NCBI GenBank assembly: GCA_001275005.1
Contig: JWZX01003178.1
Location: 1-21,064 of the forward strand
Reading direction: 5' to 3'
Origin: Chrysochromulina tobinii
Taxonomy: Eukaryota; Haptophyta; Prymnesiales; Chrysochromulinaceae
Length of the DNA: 21,064 nucleotides
The notes beneath the pieces were generated by a model that made no database searches, was not told the origin of the DNA, and saw only the letters and a program-made list of their open reading frames with translations. Within the stretch, counting starts at the first letter, position 1. Every line of letters starts with the position of its first letter. Shown piece by piece: positions 1-5,780 of the stretch. The position numbers were made by a program, and so were the translations under genes.

Positions 1-56
1 GCCGGCAGCGGCAGTCCCGCTGCCGGCAGCGGCAGTCCCGCTGCCGGCAGCGGCAG
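1..56 (-). repeat. 21-bp tandem repeat, about 2.7 copies, cut by window edge
   Basis: Units begin at 1, 22 and 43 (gccggcagcggcagtcccgc plus one base). In the long minus-strand frame each unit encodes seven residues of the type LPLPAAG. The array may continue beyond the window. It belongs to the far C-terminal part of the propeller protein seen here. Confidence 0.9.
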
Positions 57-3000
57 CCACTGGCAGAAGTTCGCTTGTGGTAGAGGAGGTACCGTCGCTG
101 GGCGCGGTGGCGCCGCGATCTCAGGTGCGCTCTCCACAATCATCTGGATCTCCTGAAGCGCGCGCAGTGGATCGTCGCTTTTCTCATGCAGCCCAGTCTC
201 GGAACCCTGCAGTGACTCGAGCCAGACGGGCTTCCCGTCGCGCATTGTGAGGTCCAAAGCCGCTTCCTCGCGTGGGCTTACGCGTGGGCTTACGCCCATC
301 AAGAGGTTCAAAGCCGCTTCCTCGCGTGGGCTTACCCGTGGGCTTACGCCCATCAGGAGGTTCAAAGCCGCTTCCTCGCGTGGGCTTACGCGTGGGCTTA
401 CGCCCATCAGGAGGTTTAAAGCCGCTTCCTCGCGTGGGCTTAAAACGGGCGGCGAAAGGTCGCGTATAGTGATGCTCAACGCCACGTCCTCGCGTGGGCT
501 GACCTCGAGCGGCGAAAGAAGCACGTGGTCCAGAAGGGTGGGTTCGGTGGTTTCTGGTTGTGATGTCGTGGGGGCTTGGTATTGGCATGTGGTCATCATC
601 ATGTCCGCGTTCGCGACGGGCAGACGCAAGCTGGCGGTGATGTCGAGTGCAACAGCTGCGCTGGTGATCGGGGATGAGCACGAGCTTGGTTGGGTGGCAT
701 GGTGGGTGGTTGAGGAATTCGAGCTCACCGAACCAGCGGCCGCGCGCCGCGTTGCCAGCCAATTTTGCATCCGGCACAAAGCGTCGTGATGCGACGACCA
801 CATCGCATGCAACTTGGATCGGACTTCGGTGGATTGGTCGGGGTCCGTGAGGAGCTGTGCGATACGCGCGCACACTTCCTGCTCTGCGCGCACGGTCTCG
901 ATCATCACAGAGACAGTCTCCGACGGTGCCTCTGTCCCCAGTAGGTTTGAGATGGCGGCGCGTGACGGGAACATTGCGAGGCCGGGCGTGACGCCGGGGG
1001 TGCAAGAGGCGGTGGTGACTGGGGGTACCCGTAGTGGTGATGACGACGAGGATGAGCCCGTGCCCACGGAACCATCGGCGCCACCGTCCAAGTCCCCCCA
1101 GTTTAGGTCTGCCATGGAAAATGCGTTCATCGCGGCGTGCCCCTCTTGGCTCCACCTCCTCTCCACATCTGCGGCTGCGGCGTGCCCCTCTTGGCTCCAT
1201 CTCTTCTCCATCTCTGCGGCGGATGAGCCCGTGCCCACGGAACCATCGGCGCCACCGTCCAAGTTCCCCCAGTTTAGGTCTGCCATGGAAAATGTGTTCA
1301 TCGCGGCGTGCCCCTCTTGGCTCCACCTCCTCTCCACATCTGGGGCTGCGGCGTGTCCTTCTTGGCTCCATCTCTTCTCCATCTCTGCGGCGGCGGCGTG
1401 CCACGGACCGTGACCTTTGGGCATCGTGGGCGCCTTGGAAACTTTGAGCACCGCGGTTCGGGCCAGGTGCGGTGCAGCCCATTCGGCGTCCAGCTGCGTT
1501 CGTACCGCGCGGCGCTCAAGCTCCTCGCGTGGGCTCGTGTTGCCGATTGAAGATCGCGTGTCCGAGTCATCGTCCACAGATGCCGTGCTCGTGGTCTGAC
1601 TGGTCCTGCCGCGCTTCGAGCCTTTGTCGGAGGCGTCGGGACTCGAGCGCGTCGCGAGCGACTGCATGTCCACACCCTCAGAACCCGAGCGCATCGCGAG
1701 CGACTGCATGTCCTGGCCCTTGAAATAGTAGCCTGACATGCCCGCCAACATCGCCTCGCCGCGCCTCAGGAATTTGGACGATATCGGAGTCGCGCCACTC
1801 TTCCGGCCCTTGGAGGTCTCCAATTGCGAGATCTCCAAGGGCCCGGCCGCTCGGGACGGCTTACTTTGGAGGTCTCCGAGATGGGCCGCGGGCATCTTCC
1901 CGATCATGAGCGCCAGCACTTCCGCCGCTTCGAGCTCAAAGATGGCATGCCCGGCAAAGTCCCCGCCCTTATCGAAACTGCCAGTCGCCGATAGGTCCTC
2001 TCCCCCTATGAAACTGCCATTCCGTGAAAGGCCATTAGAGGAGGGTGGGCCGGGCGGGATCGTAACGCCACCCTCCTCAGACGATGGGCGCGGATCACCA
2101 GGCTTGCCCGAACGCGCGTTCTCCAAGCGATGCTCCATTATTTTCATGTCGAGCTGGGCACGTTGACGCGATATATGGAAGTTGTTGGCCAGCCGGCGGT
2201 AGCGGCGATAGCTGCACAACAAAAGCAACGTAACGAGTGCAAGAAGTGCCACAAGGACAGCAGTGGAGGTTAAGGCTACAACCTCAACTGGTCGAGAGAA
2301 GAAGTCAATTGACGAAGCCTGGATTGACAAAGCAGATGGAACTAGTTCGGGCGCAGGTGCCGGTGCCAGAGGTGCTTTCGCAGGTTCCGGTGCCAGAGGT
2401 GGTTTCGAAGGTTCCGGCAGAGGTGGTTTCGCTGGTGGTGGTTTCGCTGGTGGTTCCGCTGGTGGTTTCGCTGGTGGACCGTGTGATCCCCATGGCATCG
2501 GAGGAAGGGGTGATAGCGGCGGCGCAGGTTCCGGCAGAGGTGGTTTCGCAGGTTCCGGCAGAGGTGGTTTCGCTGGTGGTGGTTTCGCTGGTGGTTTCGC
2601 TGGTGGACTGTGTGGGCCCCATGACATCGGAGGAAGGGGTGATAGCGGCGGCGCAGGTTCCGGCAGAGGTGGTCTCGCTGGTGGACTGTGTGGTCCCCAT
2701 GACATCGGAGGAAGGGGTGATAGCGGCGGCGCAGGTTCCGGCAGAGGTGGACTCGCTGGTGGACTGTGTGGTCCCCATGACATCGGAGGAAGGGGTGATA
2801 GCGGCGGAGGCTGCATCAGAGGCGGCATCGGAGGAAGGGATGGTGGTGGCATCAGAGAAGCGATGAAGCAGCTGGTTCCCCCAGAGGAGTATGTCTTGAA
2901 GCCGAACAATTCCGAGCCCTTGAAATAGCCTGTCACGAGAGCACCTTGGATGGTGTTGTTTGGTCTCGCGATTCCGACCATGAACGTGTCCGGGTAGACT

Positions 3001-4222
3001 TTGAGCGCGATACCGAAGCCAGCGCCCTCGAGCTTGCCGCCTGCTTTGACAGCCCAGTCGATGACGCCAAGCGCCGTCACGTGCATCACGAACACATCGC
3101 TGAGGCCTTCGCTCGTGAGTACAGTCGGGCCGAACGTTGCCTCACTGCGGAAACCGCCTGTCACAAGGGCCCCCCCCACGCCATCTGTCGTGATGCCGTA
3201 GCCTCCATCCGATGACGTGCCGCCCGCCTGGACGGCCCAGTCGATGACGCCGTACGCCGTCACATGCATCACGAACACGTCGTAAAAGTCGAAGCCCGAG
3301 AGTGACGTCGAGCCGAACATGGCCAGGCCACGGAACTTACCGGTCACGTGAGCACCTCCTACGCCATCTGTCGCGATGCCGTATCCGTAGGAGTTTGTCG
3401 TGGCCAGCACAGAGGCGGCCCATTCGATGACGCCCGACTCCGTCACGCGCACCACGAATGCGTCGGCGGCGCCTCGGCTTGTGAGTGTCGTCGCGCCGAA
3501 TGTTGCCTGGCCACGGAACTCGCCTGTCACGAACCCCCCCCCATACCATCAGCCACAATGCCCCTTGCCAGATCCTCGAATGCGCCACCTAGGTGGGTGA
3601 CCCAGGCGATGACACCCAACCGCGTCACATGCATCACGAACGCGTCGGAGTTGCGGCTGGCAAGTGACCTCCCGCCAAACGTCGCGTTCCCAGAGAAAGC
3701 GCCTGTCACGAGGGCACCTCCCACACCATCATTCGCGACGCCGTAGCCTGTGCTCATGCACCCGAGACTGCCTTCCACCTGGACGGCCCAGTCGATGGCA
3801 CCCATCGCCGTCACGCGCATCAAGAACGCGTTGGTGCTGTCTGGGCGGCTTGCGAGTGTCGTCGAACCAAACGATGCCATGCCACGGAACTCGCCTGTCA
3901 CAAGAACACCCCCCCGGTCATCGTCCGCGATGGCGTGGGCTTTTGCCTCGTCCGTGCCGTCCACCTGGATGACCCAGTCGATGGCGCCCGACGCCGTCAC
4001 GTGCATAACGAATGCCGCGACGCTGCCCCGGGCTGTGAGTCTCGTGGCGCCGAACGATACGTTGCCTGAGAAATCGCCCGCGATGAAAGCCCCTCCCGCA
4101 TAATCGTGCACGATGCCGTTGCCTGCCGGGTAGGTGCCATCCTGGATGCCCCCCACCTGGATGGACCAGTCGGCCATCCCCTTGGCGCCCACGAGCAGTC
4201 CGATGAGCAGCCCGGGGAGCAT
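1..4222 (-). CDS. Seven-bladed beta-propeller (SBBP-like) single-pass membrane protein, 3'-partial, with one frameshift
   Basis: Seen: the frame opens at the first in-frame ATG (4220-4222; upstream in-frame stop at 4328-4330). Residues 1-15 (MLPGLLIGLLVGAKG) look like a short signal peptide. Seven repeats follow, starting near 4177, 3985, 3799, 3613, 3431, 3248 and 3065, each about 61-64 residues (the last 72), with the pattern [AV]I.W..Q, DGVGGALVTG, F.G.ATFG and DAFVMHVT..G. Then comes a Pro-rich stretch (2343-2849), a 23-residue hydrophobic segment (2214-2282) followed by SYRRYRR, and a tail rich in Ser, Pro and charged repeats. Blade 4 shifts frame at 3534-3542; from there the lower frame has no stop down to base 1. 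The predicted length is at least about 1407 residues. Known: repeats of this pattern resemble SBBP beta-propeller repeats. Inferred: a type I membrane protein with the propeller outside and the tail in the cytosol. The ligand and function are unknown. It could be a recent pseudogene if the shift is real. Confidence 0.75.
250..442 (-). repeat. 54-bp tandem repeat, about 3.5 copies
   Basis: Units start at 250, 304, 358 and 412; the last is partial. Each encodes 18 residues, roughly ALNLLMGVSPRVSPREEA, in the propeller-protein frame. Of the four base differences between copies, three are silent in this frame (Leu TTA/TTG, Arg CGC/CGG, Leu TTG/CTG) and one changes Asp to Asn. That supports this frame as the coding one. 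Degenerate echoes of the SPRE core occur at about 481-525 and 1516-1540. Confidence 0.9.
1051..1392 (-). repeat. 171-bp tandem duplication with nested 42-bp repeats
   Basis: Two nearly identical 171-bp units (1051-1221 and 1222-1392) encode 57 residues each in the propeller-protein frame. Inside each unit there are two related 14-residue pieces, MEKRWSQEGHAAA and DVERRWSQEGHAAM, so the array is nested. The few differences between the units are a mixture of silent and amino-acid-changing, suggesting a fairly recent duplication. Confidence 0.9.
1644..1713 (-). repeat. 42-bp tandem repeat, two copies
   Basis: The block cgagcgc(g/a)tcgcgagcga followed by ctgcatgtcc occurs at 1644 and again at 1686, a period of 42 bases. 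In the propeller-protein frame it encodes two 14-residue units beginning DMQSLA(M/T)RS. It lies in the predicted cytosolic tail. Confidence 0.8.
2214..2282 (-). other. Predicted single transmembrane segment of the propeller protein
   Basis: In the long minus-strand frame this stretch encodes VVALTSTAVLVALLALVTLL plus LLC, 23 mostly hydrophobic residues with no charge. It is followed at once by SYRRYRR, a positive stop-transfer cluster. With the N-terminal signal peptide this predicts a type I topology, with everything encoded to the left of it cytosolic. Confidence 0.8.
2476..2807 (-). repeat. 78-bp proline-rich tandem repeat between propeller and membrane segment
   Basis: Units start at 2605, 2683 and 2761 (the last partial), and an expanded 129-bp version spans 2476-2604. 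Each 78-bp unit encodes 26 residues rich in Pro, with recurring SWGPHSPPA, PPLPEPAPPL and SPLPPM pieces, in the propeller-protein frame. The unit is a multiple of three and has no stops in several frames, so Gly-rich plus-strand and Ser/Thr-rich minus-strand readings are also open but are shadows. It is probably an extended stalk holding the propeller off the membrane. Confidence 0.88.
2850..4177 (-). repeat. Seven imperfect beta-propeller blade repeats (about 183-186 bp each)
   Basis: Seven consecutive units line up at the DNA and protein level. Blades 1-6 are 61-64 residues; blade 7 is 72 residues and the most divergent, with extra sequence around KVYPDTFMVGIARPNN. Each unit carries an I-x-W start, a GG(A/V)(L/H/F)VTG strand, an (A/S)xFG strand and an (A/V)F(V/L)M(H/R)VT strand. 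Seven copies is the number needed to close a seven-bladed propeller, which argues that all belong to one protein despite the frame shift in copy 4. Confidence 0.85.
3534..3542 (-). other. Frameshift in a nine-C run inside propeller blade 4
   Basis: Matched against the equivalent place in blades 3 and 6, the stretch from the conserved cctgtcac to the accatc block is 20 bases long here and 21 in the others. Reading straight through gives a stop at 3527-3529. One more C would rejoin the two frames and restore the GG-x-x-VTG strand. The break falls in a mononucleotide run, so a sequencing or assembly error is the simplest cause; a real polymorphism or slippage mutation is the alternative. Confidence 0.85.
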
Positions 4223-4384
4223 CTGTCCCCCTTTGCGGACCTTGAGAGTTAAGTGAGAGAGAGACGCGGACGAAAAAACAAGACGCCAAAGCGGATGAAA
4301 AGGCTCATAAACGAAACTGTTTACGCGTCAGTCCGTCAGTCAGTTTCGTCGCGGTCCACTGTGCTCTAGGAATCCCGTCCACCT
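4223..4384. promoter_or_regulatory. Intergenic spacer between RING gene and propeller gene
   Basis: This 162-bp spacer must hold the 3' end of the RING gene and the promoter and leader of the propeller gene, both read on the minus strand. There is a short CAGT-rich stretch near 4328-4345 and an A run at 4273-4278. I see no convincing TATA box or polyadenylation motif. Confidence 0.4.
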
Positions 4385-5557
4385 TCAAGAAGTCAGAGGC
4401 ACGGGATGGACGGGATCACACTTGCAAAGCGGGCAGGATCGCGGGCGCCCTCGGAGCGCGAGGAGGAGCCAGTGGTCGATGCACTTTCTGTGGAAACCAT
4501 GCGCGCACGGCAGCCAGCGGATCTCATCCGTCGCTGCGAAGGGCTCGAGGCACAGCGAACACACCTCAGCCGAGCCTCCCGCGCCGTCCGTTTCGCGCCA
4601 CAAACTGACTGGCAGCGCCTCGAGCGTAGCCACGATGGCACGCTCTCGCTCGCGCTGTCCTGGGGTACGTTCACCGAGTGAGCGGCTCACTCCGCCGCCG
4701 CGCAGCAGCCGCGTGCGCCCGCTCTGGTCGGTACGCGCGGAAACAGCGGCACGCCCTCGGCGGAAGCCGATCAGGGCATCTATCCAGAAGGCGGTGCCTG
4801 CGCAACCGCAGAGCAGTAAGATGCATAGCCAAGCTGACTGCCATCGCTCGAGCCCCAAGCGCTCCGCCATGGCCCCTGGCCACAGCAATGGCGACTGCTG
4901 CTGCTGCTGCTGCTGCTGCTTGCGCGCCTTGTCCCTCCGAGGCGGCGGCGGAGGAGGCGGAGGAGGCGGTGGTGGCGGTGGCGGTGGCGGTGGCGGTGGG
5001 GGCGGCGGCGGCGGCGGGGCAACAGTACGTCGCTCCTGGGTGTTCAATTCGCACTGCACGCTCATGTACGGATGGCGCGCTGCCACGGTCGAGAGCGCCT
5101 CCCACGTGAATGCGAAGCGTGCGAAGCCATGGACGCAGAGGGCCATCGGAGGTCGGCTGCCGAGTGTGAAGAGGATTCCACCGTCGTCCGGTACGATGGC
5201 AATGGAGCGAATGCGCTCCGAGGGTGCGACAAAGACATTGTAAAGGGCGCTGCGGTTGGCGCCCGGTGGTGGTGCGACGAGCACCGAACCGCCCTCGCGC
5301 CAGTCGCGCAGCGCCACCACCACCGAGGTGCCGTCTGCGTGGCCTTTGGCGCCGGGGCAGCGGCGCAAGGTGGCTGCGTGTGCTGCATGCAGAGCTGATC
5401 CGAGCGTTACGCCGATGAACGGAGCAATCGGCTTCGCCGTGGTCTTGTTGGCATCGTGTTTTGCGAGGGCGAGGAGGGTGATGAAGGCCTCCATCCACAA
5501 GCGAAAATCGATCGTCGATGCTCGATTCCTCCACTCGATGTGTGAATTGGTAAACAT
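4385..5557 (-). CDS. Single-pass membrane RING-H2 finger protein (putative E3 ubiquitin ligase)
   Basis: Seen: numbering from the ATG at 5555-5557 gives 390 residues. An N-terminal region has weak signal-like hydrophobicity near residues 22-35 and possible N-glycosylation sites (NKT, NRS). Next come 26 prolines (181-206), eight glutamines (214-221), a hydrophobic segment at about 242-259 (AWLCILLLCGCAGTAFWI) and a C-terminal RING-H2 with C333, C336, C351, H353, H356, C359, C375 and C378, spaced C-x2-C-x14-C-x-H-x2-H-x2-C-x15-C-x2-C. Known: TM plus RING-H2 proteins act as ubiquitin ligases on endomembranes. Inferred: the RING faces the cytosol and the N-terminal part the lumen or outside. I recognise no PA domain. 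The frame continues upstream to a GTG at 5755 but has no ATG there; the ATG at 5494 (369 residues) is an alternative start. Confidence 0.78.
   Translation of the reverse strand: MFTNSHIEWRNRASTIDFRLWMEAFITLLALAKHDANKTTAKPIAPFIGVTLGSALHAAHAATLRRCPGAKGHADGTSVVVALRDWREGGSVLVAPPPGANRSALYNVFVAPSERIRSIAIVPDDGGILFTLGSRPPMALCVHGFARFAFTWEALSTVAARHPYMSVQCELNTQERRTVAPPPPPPPPPPPPPPPPPPPPPPPPPPRRDKARKQQQQQQQQSPLLWPGAMAERLGLERWQSAWLCILLLCGCAGTAFWIDALIGFRRGRAAVSARTDQSGRTRLLRGGGVSRSLGERTPGQRERERAIVATLEALPVSLWRETDGAGGSAEVCSLCLEPFAATDEIRWLPCAHGFHRKCIDHWLLLALRGRPRSCPLCKCDPVHPVPLTS
4895..4918 (-). repeat. (CAG)8 microsatellite encoding polyglutamine
   Basis: Eight CTG triplets on the plus strand, read on the minus strand as eight CAG codons, give a pure Gln8 tract in the RING protein just before its membrane segment. 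All codons are identical, so the tract is likely to vary in length between strains. Confidence 0.95.
4940..5017 (-). repeat. 26-codon polyproline tract
   Basis: A 78-bp run of GGN triplets on the plus strand is read as 26 consecutive CCN proline codons in the RING protein. The third positions are mixed (agg, cgg, tgg), so this is not one pure microsatellite; mixed codons suggest either age or selection to keep proline. Confidence 0.93.
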
Positions 5558-5780
5558 TGGCTGTGAATTGGCTGATCTCGTGCAATTTGCTAAAAACACC
5601 CTCCGGGGTTCTCGGTTCTCTGAGACACTGTCATCCAGGGGGCAACTGCCAGGGCCCGATATAAGTTGTATTTTTGGCCCGTCTAAGCCCGGTCTACTCA
5701 GATAGGATCCTAAACGCAAAACGGGGTCTCGGCTCACTCTCTCCGCAGTCCGCACTCGGACGCCTTCTCACGGACTCCTA
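5558..5780. promoter_or_regulatory. Spacer with candidate promoter of the RING gene
   Basis: These 223 bases lie between the preferred RING start and the bestrophin stop. The most AT-rich part is 5658-5675 (gatataagttgtattttt), about 100-120 bases upstream of the RING ATG at 5557 and a plausible TATA-like core promoter when read on the minus strand. If it is the promoter, the longer GTG-started reading of the RING frame is not coding. The spacer must also hold the bestrophin 3' end. Confidence 0.35.

Noticed and set aside
250-442. CRISPR-like array
   Set aside because: The units are contiguous, in-frame tandem repeats without unique spacers, within a eukaryotic coding frame.
247-789. 180-residue plus-strand ORF over the 54-bp repeats
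   Set aside because: It is open only because the repeat unit is a multiple of three with no stop in this register; copies differ by Ser/Phe changes and nothing is recognisable.
184-1482. 432-residue minus-strand ORF rich in Arg
   Set aside because: It overlaps the propeller-protein frame. Repeat copies differ by replacement changes in this frame but mostly by silent ones in the other, so it is a shadow.
2305-2778. 157-residue Ser/Thr-rich minus-strand ORF resembling a mucin-like domain
   Set aside because: It is in a different register from both flanking coding stretches and again reflects the stop-free repeat unit.
2263-2928. 221-residue Gly-rich plus-strand ORF resembling a secreted Gly-rich protein
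   Set aside because: It is the reverse reading of the 78-bp Pro-rich repeats, which are open in several frames. The minus-strand frame links a propeller to a membrane span, which is far stronger evidence.
3527-4222. A stand-alone 231-residue propeller protein
   Set aside because: It ends in mid-blade right at a C run, and the next blades continue directly in another frame, so it is the front part of a longer gene.
4422-5243. 273-residue plus-strand ORF with polyglycine and polycysteine
   Set aside because: It is antisense to the RING gene; the homopolymers are complements of the Pro and Gln codon runs.
5558-5755. N-terminal extension of the RING protein from a GTG at 5755
   Set aside because: It has no ATG and overlaps an AT-rich, promoter-like stretch; the first ATG is at 5557.
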